Positions 8,182 through 15,300 are shown, counted from the stretch's first letter. The stretch: 26,586 bases of DNA from an uncultured Ruminococcus sp. (GCA_902797525.1 CADBSZ010000095.1:1-26586), one strand, 5' to 3'. Notes: generated from the sequence alone by a model not told the origin. Translations and numbers: made by a program.

Positions 8182-8652
8182 TTAGCGTTCGTGAACGTGC
8201 TTGCCGGTCATGTGCTCAACGGTCAGCTCCAGCACAAGGGCGCGCGCGGCGTTTTTGCGGATGTCGTCCTCCACCATCTGCGCGGTGGGAAAGTACTTTG
8301 TGCCGAGCAGACGCAGGCTTTCCGTGCGCAGCTGTTCGTCGGTGACAATTCTGATTCTGCCGAATACGACCACGCTGTTAAAATAATACGCCCATTCGCC
8401 GTCAGGCCGGCTGCCTTTGTCGAGCACGCAAAAGGACACCTTGTCGCTGCGTTGAATCGCATCAATTTTATGTCCTTCGACGGCGCAGTGAAAATAGATT
8501 TTTCCGTCGGCATAAACATAATCCAGCGGTACGGTGTAAGGATAGCCGTCGTCGCCGTTCACCGCCAAAATGCCGCGCGGCTCGTTTTGCAATATTGCAA
8601 CGCAATCCTGTGACGAAAGCTGTTGTTTAAATCTTCTCATTTTGCGAAACAT
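8182..8652 (-). CDS. Pyridoxamine 5'-phosphate oxidase-like (NimA-type) flavoprotein
   Basis: 156 aa, predicted split-barrel FMN-binding protein of the PPOX superfamily, closest in look to the NimA/nitroimidazole-resistance-like group. Supporting segments are GILAVNGDDGYPYTVPLDYVY (first strands of the barrel; given here as the region at residues 27-47), KIYFHCAVEGHKID (FMN phosphate contact region), KVSFCVLDKG, and YFNSVVVFGRIR. Length and strand order match the family. The actual substrate is unknown; these proteins usually reduce a small organic compound using FMN. The start is supported by AGGAGG seven bases before the ATG and by a good promoter at 8672-8700. The C39-like gene follows on the same strand. 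Confidence 0.85.
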   Translation of the reverse strand: MFRKMRRFKQQLSSQDCVAILQNEPRGILAVNGDDGYPYTVPLDYVYADGKIYFHCAVEGHKIDAIQRSDKVSFCVLDKGSRPDGEWAYYFNSVVVFGRIRIVTDEQLRTESLRLLGTKYFPTAQMVEDDIRKNAARALVLELTVEHMTGKHVHER

Positions 8653-8671
8653 CGAATCGCCTCCTGCGTTT

Positions 8672-8700
8672 ATTATAAGGTAATTCGTTTAATTTGTAAA
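8672..8700 (-). promoter_or_regulatory. Sigma-A-type promoter of the NimA/PPOX gene
   Basis: Minus strand: TTTACA, 17-base spacer, TATAAT. It is back to back with the smsC promoter at 8739-8767. Confidence 0.75.
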
Positions 8701-8738
8701 TAATCTTTGTGAACCCTGAAAAAACAGTTTTTTTACAA

Positions 8739-8767
8739 TTGCATTTTTTGACCAAATGATGTATAAT
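8739..8767 (+). promoter_or_regulatory. Sigma-A-type promoter of smsCB
   Basis: TTGCAT (8739-8744), 17-base spacer, TATAAT (8762-8767); about 28 bases of leader before the chosen smsC start. Confidence 0.7.
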
Positions 8768-8801
8768 ACAATTTAAATGTATCATACCTAGGAGAATGAA
8801 T

Positions 8802-9530
8802 ATGCTGGAATTAAAAAACCTTTCCTTCTCGGTTGAGGACGGCGACAGGCAGAAGGAAATTCTGCACGACCTCAGCCTTATCATAGACAACGGCAAGTTT
8901 GTCGTCATCACCGGCCCCAACGGCAGCGGAAAATCCACCCTCGCGCGCCTGATTATGGGCATCGAAAAGCCCACCTCCGGCCGGATTTTCTTTGACGGTC
9001 AGGACATCACCGATTTGGGCATCACCGAGCGCGCCAAGCTGGGCGTCAGCTTCGCGTTTCAGCAGCCCGTGCGCTTCAAGGGAATCCGCGTCATTGACCT
9101 GCTGCGCCTTGCCGCGGGCAAAACGCTGAATATCAACGAGGCGTGCAATTATTTGTCCGAGGTCGGACTGTGCGCGCGCGACTATATTCAGCGCGAAATC
9201 AATTCCTCGCTTTCGGGCGGCGAGTTAAAGCGCATTGAAATCGCCACCCTGCTGGCGCGCCAGACCAAGCTCAGCGTTTTTGACGAGCCGGAGGCAGGCA
9301 TTGATTTGTGGAGCTTTCAAAACCTCATTCGTATTTTCGAGAACATGCGCCGCGAAATCAAGGACAGCTCCATTGTCATTATTTCGCACCAGGAGCGCAT
9401 TTTGAACATCGCTGACGAAATCATCCTGCTGGCTGACGGCAGGATCAAAAAGACAGGCTCCGCCGCCGAGGTGCTGCCCGAGTTAATCGGCACCACCGCC
9501 GCCGTGAACGCCTGCGACAGACTGAAATAA
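8802..9530 (+). CDS. sufC: SufC/SmsC-type ABC ATPase of minimal Fe-S assembly system
   Basis: 242 aa ABC-type ATPase without membrane segments. Visible motifs (counted from the chosen start): Walker A GPNGSGKST at ~38-46, Q-loop FAFQQPVRF at ~84-92, signature SLSGGELKR at ~136-144, Walker B KLSVFDEPEAG near 156, and the switch histidine in ISHQER. The Q-loop and EPEAGID sequence are those of SufC rather than of transporters. SufC energises Fe-S cluster building on a SufB/SufD-type scaffold. AGGAGA at 8790-8795 abuts a first ATG at 8796, so I take the second ATG at 8802, six bases from the ribosome site. The scaffold gene follows 12 bases later. No sufS, sufU or sufD lies nearby, which fits the two-gene SmsCB arrangement of many anaerobes and archaea. 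Confidence 0.9.
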   Translation: MLELKNLSFSVEDGDRQKEILHDLSLIIDNGKFVVITGPNGSGKSTLARLIMGIEKPTSGRIFFDGQDITDLGITERAKLGVSFAFQQPVRFKGIRVIDLLRLAAGKTLNINEACNYLSEVGLCARDYIQREINSSLSGGELKRIEIATLLARQTKLSVFDEPEAGIDLWSFQNLIRIFENMRREIKDSSIVIISHQERILNIADEIILLADGRIKKTGSAAEVLPELIGTTAAVNACDRLK

Positions 9531-9542
9531 GGAGGGGCAACA

Positions 9543-10475
9543 ATGCTGGATTTAAATATTGACGATATCGGCAAGCAAATTTTAGCGGAGGTTGCCGACA
9601 TCCACGACACGCCCGCGGGCGCGTATAATTTCCGCGTCAACTCACAGCTGGCAGGCAGACACACCACCGAAAACATCGACATCATGACTAAGGAAGGTCT
9701 GCCGGGCATCGACATTTTCATCAAGCCGAACACCAAAGGCGAGAGCGTTCACATTCCCGTAGTTGTCAGCGAATCGGGTATCAAAGAAACCGTTTATAAC
9801 GATTTTTTCGTCGGCGATAACTGCGATGTGGTGATTGTCGCAGGCTGCGGCATCGACAACTGCGGCGAGCATGACGCCCAGCACGACGGCGTTCACCGCT
9901 TTTATGTCGGCAAAAATTCCAAAATCAAATACGTCGAAAAGCACTATGGCAGCGGCGACGGCAACGGCAAGCGCATTCTCAACCCCGTCACCGAGGTTTA
10001 TATGGAAGAGGACAGCGTGATGGAAATGGAGATGGAGCAATTCAAGGGCGCCGACTCCACCGAGAGAAAAACCATCGCCGAGCTGAAGGCAGGCGCCAAG
10101 CTGGTTGTCAAGGAGCGCCTGATGACGCACGGTAACCAGGTTGCCAAAAGCGACTACATGGTTACGCTCAACGGCGAAAACTCCACCGCAGACGTGGTTT
10201 CACGTTCGGTGGCGCGCGATACCTCCACTCAGGCGTTTAGCGCACGCATTACGGGCAACGCGCCTTGCAACGGCCACACAGAGTGCGACTCCATCATTAT
10301 GGACGACGGCAAAATTCTCGCAATTCCTTCTCTTGAAGCGAACAACGTGGATGCCATGCTGTTTCACGAGGCGGCAATCGGCAAAATCGCCGGCGACCAG
10401 CTTATTAAGCTGATGACCTTAGGACTCACCGAAGCCGAGGCTGAGGAGCAGATTATCAACGGTTTTTTAAGATAA
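9543..10475 (+). CDS. sufB: SufB/SufD-family scaffold (SmsB-like)
   Basis: 310 aa, much shorter than SufB (~470) or SufD (~420) and close to the short archaeal/anaerobe homologues. It has the SufBD core: a beta-helix region including GHTECDSIIMD (residues ~244-254) and the C-terminal HEAAIGKIAGDQL helix (H275, E276), ending in the usual IINGFL. The N-terminal extension of full-length SufB is missing. In a by-eye alignment the position of E. coli SufB Cys405 is Ala266 (LEANN), while the adjacent Glu and the later His are kept. Five other cysteines exist (94, 102, 107, 242, 248), with C102/C107 in a His-rich segment GCGIDNCGEHD, which are possible alternative ligands. Strong GGAGG before the ATG; partner smsC directly upstream; closed by the terminator at 10514-10549. 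Confidence 0.9.
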   Translation: MLDLNIDDIGKQILAEVADIHDTPAGAYNFRVNSQLAGRHTTENIDIMTKEGLPGIDIFIKPNTKGESVHIPVVVSESGIKETVYNDFFVGDNCDVVIVAGCGIDNCGEHDAQHDGVHRFYVGKNSKIKYVEKHYGSGDGNGKRILNPVTEVYMEEDSVMEMEMEQFKGADSTERKTIAELKAGAKLVVKERLMTHGNQVAKSDYMVTLNGENSTADVVSRSVARDTSTQAFSARITGNAPCNGHTECDSIIMDDGKILAIPSLEANNVDAMLFHEAAIGKIAGDQLIKLMTLGLTEAEAEEQIINGFLR

Positions 10476-10513
10476 TTGTCATTCATGATGAATGCTTTGC
10501 TAACAAAAAAATT

Positions 10514-10549
10514 CAGGGACGTGTCAGAAAGAACACGTCCCTGTTTTTT
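10514..10549. terminator. Strong bidirectional intrinsic terminator
   Basis: Eleven-base perfect stem CAGGGACGTGT / ACACGTCCCTG with an 8-base loop. TTTTTTG follows on the plus strand (after smsB) and AATTTTTTT on the minus strand (after the sugar permease operon). Confidence 0.92.
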
Positions 10550-10585
10550 GTTGATTACGCAAAACGCACAAACCGCGTTATGCTG

Positions 10586-11449
10586 TTAGCCCTTAACCGC
10601 ACCTGCGGCTACGCCCTTAATGATATATTTTTGGCAAACGAGATAGAAGATGATAATCGGTACTATCGACAGGAAAATCATCGCCATCATGGCGCCCAGA
10701 TTCATCTGACCGTAGCTGCCCGTTGTGGTGAGCTGAATATGCATGGGAATGTTACGGTACTTCGCCAGGTCGAGTACGAGCGAGGGCAGAAGATAGTCGT
10801 TCCAAACCCACATAATCTCAAGAATACCAACGGAAATCAGGGTGGGCTTGAGCATGGGGAACACTACCATAAAGTAGGTTCTCAACGGGCCGCAGCCGTC
10901 GATGGAGGCTGCCTCCTCGATTTCAATCGGAATGGATTTGGCAAAGCCGACAAACATAAAGATTGCCAAGCCCGCGCCGAAGCCTAGATAAACCACCGGG
11001 ATTGTCCACGGGGTGTTCAGCTTTAAGGAGTCCGCTGTTTTGGACAGGGTGAACTGTACCATCTGGAAGGGGACAACCATCGAGAATACGCAAAGATAAT
11101 AGAAAATCTTGCAGAACAGGCTGTTCACGCGCGCTACATACCATGCCGCCATGGAGCAGAACAGCAGAATTAAAAACGCGGATAAAACAGTGATAACAAT
11201 GTTAAAGAGCACCGCTTTCCAGAACGGGAACGAGCCTGCCGTCATGCCGGTCACATAGTTGTCAAAGCCCACGAAGCTTTCGCCGTTGGGAAGCGCGAAC
11301 AAATTGCCCTTAACCGCGCCTGCGTCCTTGAAGGTGTTAATCAGAATGGTGATAATCGGCATCATATAAATCAGGCAGATAATGCCGAGAATAATAGACA
11401 TAATGGTCTTGCGCGCTTTTTCCTGCTTTAAAGTTTGCTGTTTACCCAT
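10586..11449 (-). CDS. Carbohydrate ABC transporter permease, MalG/UgpE type
   Basis: 287 aa with about six membrane helices (first at ~15-37). The cytoplasmic loop that docks the ATPase is clear: EEAASIDGCGPLRTYFMVVF at ~178-197 (EAA motif). The C-terminus IIKGVAAGAVKG is typical of the second permease (MalG-like) of CUT1 sugar importers. Its ATG overlaps the stop of the first permease by one base (TAATG) and GGGAGGTG lies just upstream, so translation is coupled. It is the last gene of the operon. Substrate cannot be read from the sequence; an oligosaccharide or glycoside is the family expectation. Confidence 0.93.
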   Translation of the reverse strand: MGKQQTLKQEKARKTIMSIILGIICLIYMMPIITILINTFKDAGAVKGNLFALPNGESFVGFDNYVTGMTAGSFPFWKAVLFNIVITVLSAFLILLFCSMAAWYVARVNSLFCKIFYYLCVFSMVVPFQMVQFTLSKTADSLKLNTPWTIPVVYLGFGAGLAIFMFVGFAKSIPIEIEEAASIDGCGPLRTYFMVVFPMLKPTLISVGILEIMWVWNDYLLPSLVLDLAKYRNIPMHIQLTTTGSYGQMNLGAMMAMIFLSIVPIIIFYLVCQKYIIKGVAAGAVKG

Positions 11450-12384
11450 TACTGCTGCACCTCCCTCTTACGCGTCGCGACAAGCTGGGCGATACCCAGT
11501 GCCGCCACAAGGATAAAGAAGATAACCGCCTTTGCCTGCGCCATGCCGCGCGTCGCCATGTTGGAATAGCCGTTTGAAATGTTCAGTGCGAGCATTTCGG
11601 TCAGGCGCGCGGGCTTGCCGCCGGTGAGCGCCAGGTTCTGATCGTACAGCTTAAAGCTGTTGGTCAGTGTCAGGAAGGTGCAGATGGTGATGGAGGGCAT
11701 AACGTTGGGAATAATTACCCTGAACAGCGTCTGCGATTTGGTGGCGCCGTCAATCTTTGCCGCTTCAATCATGTCATCCGACACCGCCTGCAAACCGGCG
11801 ATGTAGATAATCATCATATAGCCGACCTGCTGCCACAGCAAGAGGATAATCAGTCCCCAAAAGCCGAAGGTGGCGTTGTCAACTAAGTTTTGTGTGGTGA
11901 AAATATCGAGCAGACCGTCAAAAATCATCGACCACAAATAGCCCAGCACAATACCGCCGATGAGGTTCGGCATGAAGAAGATGGTGCGGAACAAGTTGGA
12001 GCCCTTGACGCCCTGCGTCAGCGCGTACGCGATGGCAAACGCCAGCACGTTAATCAGCACAACGCTGATAATCGCGAACGCGGCGGTGAATAAAAACGAA
12101 TGAAGGAACGTTTCGTCCGAAAACGCCTTAAAATAGTTTTCCAAGCCCTGCAAACGGGCGCTGGAGATAATGTTGAATTTGCCGCAGAAGGACAGATAAA
12201 TACCCTGTGCGAACGGCCAGAGAAAACCGATAATAAAGGATGCGAACACCGGGCCGATAAACAGCCATGCCCACTTGCGCAGCGAGCGCTTGGTCATTGA
12301 GCTGTGGCCGCTTTTGTATTTTACCTTTTTAGGTTTTACAGCCGCCTGTCCGTTTCCGCCGGCAGAGGTTTGATTGTTTTTCAA
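11449..12384 (-). CDS. Carbohydrate ABC transporter permease, MalF/UgpA type
   Basis: 311 aa. A basic cytoplasmic N-terminus (~38 residues) precedes six predicted helices; the EAA docking loop is at ~207-226 (EAAKIDGATKSQTLFRVIIP). This is the first permease of a CUT1-type sugar importer and pairs with the MalG-type protein encoded directly after it. The start codon is TTG, supported by AGGAGG seven bases upstream; no in-frame ATG with a ribosome site is available. It lies 109 bases after the binding-protein gene, separated by a stem-loop at 12449-12474. No ATPase gene is in the cluster, so it probably uses a shared MsmX/MsmK-type ATPase encoded elsewhere. Confidence 0.93.
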   Translation of the reverse strand: MKNNQTSAGGNGQAAVKPKKVKYKSGHSSMTKRSLRKWAWLFIGPVFASFIIGFLWPFAQGIYLSFCGKFNIISSARLQGLENYFKAFSDETFLHSFLFTAAFAIISVVLINVLAFAIAYALTQGVKGSNLFRTIFFMPNLIGGIVLGYLWSMIFDGLLDIFTTQNLVDNATFGFWGLIILLLWQQVGYMMIIYIAGLQAVSDDMIEAAKIDGATKSQTLFRVIIPNVMPSITICTFLTLTNSFKLYDQNLALTGGKPARLTEMLALNISNGYSNMATRGMAQAKAVIFFILVAALGIAQLVATRKREVQQ

Positions 12385-12440
12385 TGGGATACCTCCTGTT
12401 CACGGCAGACGCCGCACGGAAAGAAATTTGCTGAACGGAT

Positions 12441-12474
12441 AAACAAAAGGGGACAGGCGAACGCCGCCCGCCCC
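12441..12474 (-). terminator. Intercistronic stem-loop / partial terminator between binding protein and permease genes
   Basis: Minus strand: a GC-rich stem of about ten pairs with one bulge (GGGGCGGGCG paired with CGCCTGTCCCC), then TTTTGTTT. In many sugar ABC operons such a structure protects or truncates the mRNA so that the binding protein is made in excess over the permeases; that role here is inferred. Confidence 0.6.
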
Positions 12475-12493
12475 GCAAATGGTTGCTGAGATA

Positions 12494-13807
12494 TTATCCC
12501 TGAATTGCTGCGTACTGTTTTGCCCAACCGTCTACGAAAGCGGTCTTAACAGCTTCCCAGTTAGCGTCGCTCTGGTCAGCGTTGTAAGCGTTCAGTGCGG
12601 AAACGAGGTCTTTACGATACTCGTCAACGTTGGGCTGATAGTTGGTAGCCCAATCCATTACGTAACAGCCGTCCTCGGTGTACTTCGCAGCGTTGTTAAG
12701 GAAGCCGTTGGTGGAAGCAGCAGCGTTCTTGTAGGGCATAATGCCGAGCTGCTCAACCATAGCCTTGGAAGCGTCAGCGTCGGTAACGAGCCATACCATG
12801 AAGTCGATGGTAGCGTCCTGATCAGCCTTGGAAACCTTGGAGTTAACTGCCCAGCAGTTCTCGGTGCCGCAGTTGAGGCCGGCCTTTTCTTCGCCTTCAA
12901 CACCGCAGTAGTAAGGAATCATAACCGCGTTGGGAACCTTTTCGGAAACAGCGGCATATTCCCAAGAACCGTTTACAAAGAAAGCAGCCTTTTGATCTTT
13001 GAACTCAGCCTCAGCGTCGTGGCCGCCTGCGGACAGGTCGGTGGGAGCGGTGAGAGAGTTGTTGATGCACAGATCATACAGGTTCTTGTAGTTGGGCAGG
13101 AATTCGCCGGTGATGGAAGCCGGGCACTCGGTCCAGGTCTTGCCGGCAGCCTTTTCCTCGTAGAAGTACTCGAGGTTAGCCATGTGGCCGGTGAATCTCC
13201 AGGAAGAGGAATCGTCCATGTCAGAGGAGGAGAAAGCGTCGAAGCCGAGCTCAGCTGCTCTCTTGTGGATGTCTTCCGCAACAGCCTTCAGGCCGTCAAA
13301 GTTTTTGATTTCGTCCATGGAGTGGCCTGCTTTGGTAATCAGGTCGGGGTTAACGATGATGCCGTAGCACTCATAGCAGTAACCGATGGAAACAAGCTTG
13401 CCGCTCGCGTCGGTCAGGTTGTAAGCGTCGGTGTTCAGTTCCTTTGCAATCGCGGTGTCCTTCAGGTCAAGAGCAAAGTCGCCCCAGTCCTTAACGCCCT
13501 GCTGGTTGCCGATGATGAACATTGTCGGAGGATTGGACTTGTCCATTTCAGCGGTCAAAGTCTCGCTGTAGGTACCGGAAGCCGCGGTAACAACCTTAAC
13601 TTCTACGCCCTTATCCTCGGTGTACTTCTTTGCAAGAGTCTGCAAAGTCTCGTCAATTTCGGGCTTAAAGTTCAGCCAATAAACAGAACCTTTTTCGCCG
13701 CTTTTGCTGTCGCCCCCATTGGAGCCGCCGCAGCCTGCAAGAGCAGAGCCTGCCATCAGAGCAGCCAGAGTAATGGCAGCCGCTCTTTTGAGATGTGTCT
13801 TTTTCAC
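12494..13807 (-). CDS. Extracellular solute-binding lipoprotein (family 1, sugar ABC importer)
   Basis: 437 aa. The N-terminus is a lipoprotein signal: basic start (MKKTHLKR), hydrophobic stretch, lipobox LAGC with the lipidated Cys at residue 26, then a Gly/Ser/Asp linker. The mature part has the look of CUT1 binding proteins: KGSVYWLNFKPE start, GVEVKVVTAASGTYSETL, PPTMFIIGN, and aromatic residues such as SYGYCYECYG-like and CYVMDWATNY segments for sugar stacking. I use GTG at 13807: AAAGGTGA is five bases before it, and an in-frame GTG nine bases earlier overlaps that ribosome site. It is the first gene of the operon, with its own promoter at 13889-13917 and a ~75-nt leader. Ligand unknown. 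Confidence 0.92.
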   Translation of the reverse strand: MKKTHLKRAAAITLAALMAGSALAGCGGSNGGDSKSGEKGSVYWLNFKPEIDETLQTLAKKYTEDKGVEVKVVTAASGTYSETLTAEMDKSNPPTMFIIGNQQGVKDWGDFALDLKDTAIAKELNTDAYNLTDASGKLVSIGYCYECYGIIVNPDLITKAGHSMDEIKNFDGLKAVAEDIHKRAAELGFDAFSSSDMDDSSSWRFTGHMANLEYFYEEKAAGKTWTECPASITGEFLPNYKNLYDLCINNSLTAPTDLSAGGHDAEAEFKDQKAAFFVNGSWEYAAVSEKVPNAVMIPYYCGVEGEEKAGLNCGTENCWAVNSKVSKADQDATIDFMVWLVTDADASKAMVEQLGIMPYKNAAASTNGFLNNAAKYTEDGCYVMDWATNYQPNVDEYRKDLVSALNAYNADQSDANWEAVKTAFVDGWAKQYAAIQG

Positions 13808-13861
13808 GTTAATCACCTTTTCTAAATTATTTGCCCGTTTTTACGCAACGGACATCAGCGT

Positions 13862-13876
13862 AGGAGAACATCTCCT
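13862..13876 (-). other. Leader hairpin in the sugar-operon 5' UTR
   Basis: AGGAGA / TCTCCT stem of six pairs with a 3-base loop, shortly after the predicted transcription start. One arm is Shine-Dalgarno-like; there is no start codon at a suitable distance, so it may stabilise the mRNA. Confidence 0.35.
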
Positions 13877-13888
13877 CTCCTTTCAACT

Positions 13889-13917
13889 ATAATAGCATTA
13901 AAATGATGAAAAAGCAA
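13889..13917 (-). promoter_or_regulatory. Sigma-A-type promoter of the sugar ABC operon
   Basis: Minus strand: TTGCTT, 17-base spacer, TATTAT. Predicted start near 13882, about 75 bases before the binding-protein GTG. Confidence 0.65.
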
Positions 13918-14120
13918 GAAAATTTTTATGAAATTTATCGCACAAAAGAACCTTTTTTGGCGATATTTTCAAATATACGACAAAACTGTAACCATTCTTT
14001 TCGCGTGATGGCTAAAAAAAATATCATCTTGCGTTATGAATATTTTGACAGTGCAATAAAATATACAGTTTTGTAATCGTCTTTTGCGCGAAAAAATCGT
14101 TGTAAAACGGCAAATACATG

Positions 14121-14129
14121 TGATATAAT
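14121..14129 (+). promoter_or_regulatory. Extended -10 promoter-like box
   Basis: TGATATAAT with a weak TTGTAA 18 bases before the TATAAT part. The predicted start near 14136 falls just before the AAAACGTTTT site, a position where a bound repressor would block initiation. What it transcribes, if active, is unclear; the next plus-strand gene starts at 14303. Confidence 0.4.
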
Positions 14130-14182
14130 AAACGCAGAAAACGTTTTTGCGTAATCAAAAGTTAGATTTTGCGTTTATTATA
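14124..14182. repeat. Inverted repeat with facing TATAATA boxes
   Basis: TATAATAAACGCA at 14124-14136 is repeated as its exact reverse complement at 14170-14182, with 33 bases between and further partial pairing inside. Each arm begins with a -10-like TATAAT pointing inwards. Confidence 0.7.
14133..14152. promoter_or_regulatory. Possible LacI-family operator
   Basis: An AAAACGTTTT core with a central CG, flanked by CGCA on the left and TGCG on the right (imperfect by one base). LacI/CcpA-type sites have this A/T-rich, central-CG form, and LacI regulators commonly control sugar importers such as the one to the left. It matches the CcpA cre consensus only partly. Confidence 0.4.
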
Positions 14183-14199
14183 CATATATATTGCCCGCT

Positions 14200-14226
14200 C
14201 GCTCTTGCCGCTTTGCGGCAAGAGCG
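14200..14226. repeat. Perfect 12-bp hairpin
   Basis: CGCTCTTGCCGC / GCGGCAAGAGCG with a TTT loop. Neither side is followed by a T tract, so it is not a typical terminator. Confidence 0.7.
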
Positions 14227-14233
14227 ATGGCTG

Positions 14234-14268
14234 ATTATATCATAAACACAAAGTGTTTATGATATAAT
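14234..14268. promoter_or_regulatory. 35-bp palindrome containing divergent extended -10 boxes; promoter/operator of the PPOX gene
   Basis: Arms of 16 perfect base pairs, ATTATATCATAAACAC and its complement, around a central AAA. The right arm ends in TGATATAAT (14260-14268), an extended -10 whose start near 14275 gives a 28-nt leader to the GTG at 14303. The left arm carries the same box on the minus strand. No good -35 exists, so an activator or the extended -10 would have to suffice. The symmetry strongly suggests a dimeric DNA-binding protein. Confidence 0.6.
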
Positions 14269-14302
14269 GGATAGTAACAATAACAAAACGGGAGGGAATT
14301 AC

Positions 14303-14695
14303 GTGAAAGAAGTCTACGAGTTTTTAAAGAAAGCGCAAACCTATTATCTTGCAACCGTCGAGGGTGATTGGCCGCGCGTGCGTCCGTTCGGCACGGTGGA
14401 AATCTTTGAGGACAGGCTCTATATCCAAACAGGCAAGTCAAAGAGTGTTTCCAGACAGCTGCAGGCTAATCCCAAGGCGGAAATCTGTGCGTTTTGTGAC
14501 GGCGCATGGCTGCGGGTGTCAGGTACGCTGGTTCGCGACGACAGACGCGAAGCCAAGGCGCACATGCTCGACTGCTATCCCGAGCTGAAGGCGATGTATT
14601 CCGCGGATGACGACAACACCGAGGTGCTTTATTTCAAAGACGCCACCGCCACCTTCTCGTCCTTCACCGAAGCGCCGAGAACCGTAAAATTCTAA
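14303..14695 (+). CDS. Pyridoxamine 5'-phosphate oxidase family flavoprotein (short)
   Basis: 130 aa, a small split-barrel flavoprotein of the PPOX superfamily. Signature-like segments: YYLATVEGDWPRVRPFGTVE (first two strands), LYIQTGKSKSVSRQLQANP (FMN phosphate-binding region), KAEICAFCDGAWLRVSGT, and a C-terminal strand EVLYFKDATATF. This type is common in Clostridia and is expected to bind FMN and reduce an unknown substrate. The GTG at 14303 is chosen because GGGAGGG (14290-14296) is six bases before it; an ATG at 14267 is in frame but lies inside the predicted -10 box. It is a different subfamily from the PPOX protein at 8182-8652. Confidence 0.85.
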   Translation: MKEVYEFLKKAQTYYLATVEGDWPRVRPFGTVEIFEDRLYIQTGKSKSVSRQLQANPKAEICAFCDGAWLRVSGTLVRDDRREAKAHMLDCYPELKAMYSADDDNTEVLYFKDATATFSSFTEAPRTVKF

Positions 14696-14710
14696 TCGCA
14701 GCAAACGCCA

Positions 14711-14747
14711 AACAGGGCAAAGCTTTCGCTTAGCCCTGTTTCTTTTT
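14711..14747 (+). terminator. Intrinsic terminator after the PPOX gene
   Basis: AACAGGGC / GCCCTGTT stem with an additional inner AAGC/GCTT pairing, followed by TCTTTTT. The convergent maf gene ends inside its T tract; in the other direction the T run is only three bases, so termination of maf here would be weaker. Confidence 0.8.
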
Positions 14748-15300
14748 AAATGTTCAACTCTTTCAGTTTTTTGTTCAAAAGCGCAACCGGCAGCCCGACT
14801 ACGTTGTTATAGTCGCCGCGAATCTGCTTCACAAGCAGCGCGCCCTTTCCCTGAATACCATACGCGCCGGCCTTGTCGTCGGGCTCGCCCGTGGCGATAT
14901 ACCCGCGGATTTCCTCGTCCGACAGCGGATAAAACTCCACCTCGGTCACCTGCGAAAAGCTCAGCTTTTTTTCGCCGCAAAAAATCGCACAGCCGGTGAT
15001 AACGCGGTGCGTTTTGCCGGAAAGTATCTTTAAAATTTCAAACGCCGCTTGGTCGGAGCTGGGCTTGCCAATCATCATGTTGTCAATAAACACGCCCGTG
15101 TCGCAGCCGATTACAATGTCGCCTCGGTGATTTTTATGGATGCACTCCGCTTTTTTCAGCGCCAAATACTCGGGCATTTTGTCGAGCGGAATGTTTTTGT
15201 TCACGCTTTCGTCAATGTCGGCTGGCTCGATGGCAAAGCTGGGAAAAATCAGCCGGAGCAGTTCTTTCCTTCTCGGAGAATTGGAAGCCAGAATAACCAC
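14746..15300 (-). CDS. maf: Maf-family nucleotide pyrophosphatase
   Basis: 184 aa, the normal size of Maf/HAM1-like pyrophosphatases, which hydrolyse non-canonical or canonical nucleoside triphosphates to monophosphates and are linked to septum formation. Motifs in order: LASNSPRRKELL at ~4-15 (phosphate binding), the catalytic GCDTGV at ~65-70 with D67, SGKTHRVITG, GEPDDKAGAYGIQGKGA, and GDYNNVVGLP near the C-terminus. The start is GTG, preceded by AAAGGA; no upstream ATG is in frame. Single gene, convergent with the PPOX gene and divergent from cysK. Confidence 0.95.
   Translation of the reverse strand: MVILASNSPRRKELLRLIFPSFAIEPADIDESVNKNIPLDKMPEYLALKKAECIHKNHRGDIVIGCDTGVFIDNMMIGKPSSDQAAFEILKILSGKTHRVITGCAIFCGEKKLSFSQVTEVEFYPLSDEEIRGYIATGEPDDKAGAYGIQGKGALLVKQIRGDYNNVVGLPVALLNKKLKELNI

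Larger units (their letters stand above)
13918..14302. other. Non-coding interval rich in inverted repeats
   Basis: About 385 AT-rich bases without a credible gene between the sugar operon and a PPOX gene. It contains a widely spaced inverted repeat of the 11-mer ACAAAACTGTA (13980-13990 and, inverted, 14064-14074); a 13-bp inverted repeat with promoter-like TATAATA boxes facing each other (14124-14136 / 14170-14182); a LacI-type AAAACGTTTT centre at 14138-14147; a perfect 12-bp hairpin at 14200-14226; and a 16-bp-arm palindrome at 14234-14268. It likely carries control sites for both flanking operons. Confidence 0.6.

Noticed and set aside
12479..13825. 448-codon open frame antisense to the binding lipoprotein
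   Set aside because: Covers the lipoprotein gene on the other strand; Val/Ser-rich without any family resemblance.
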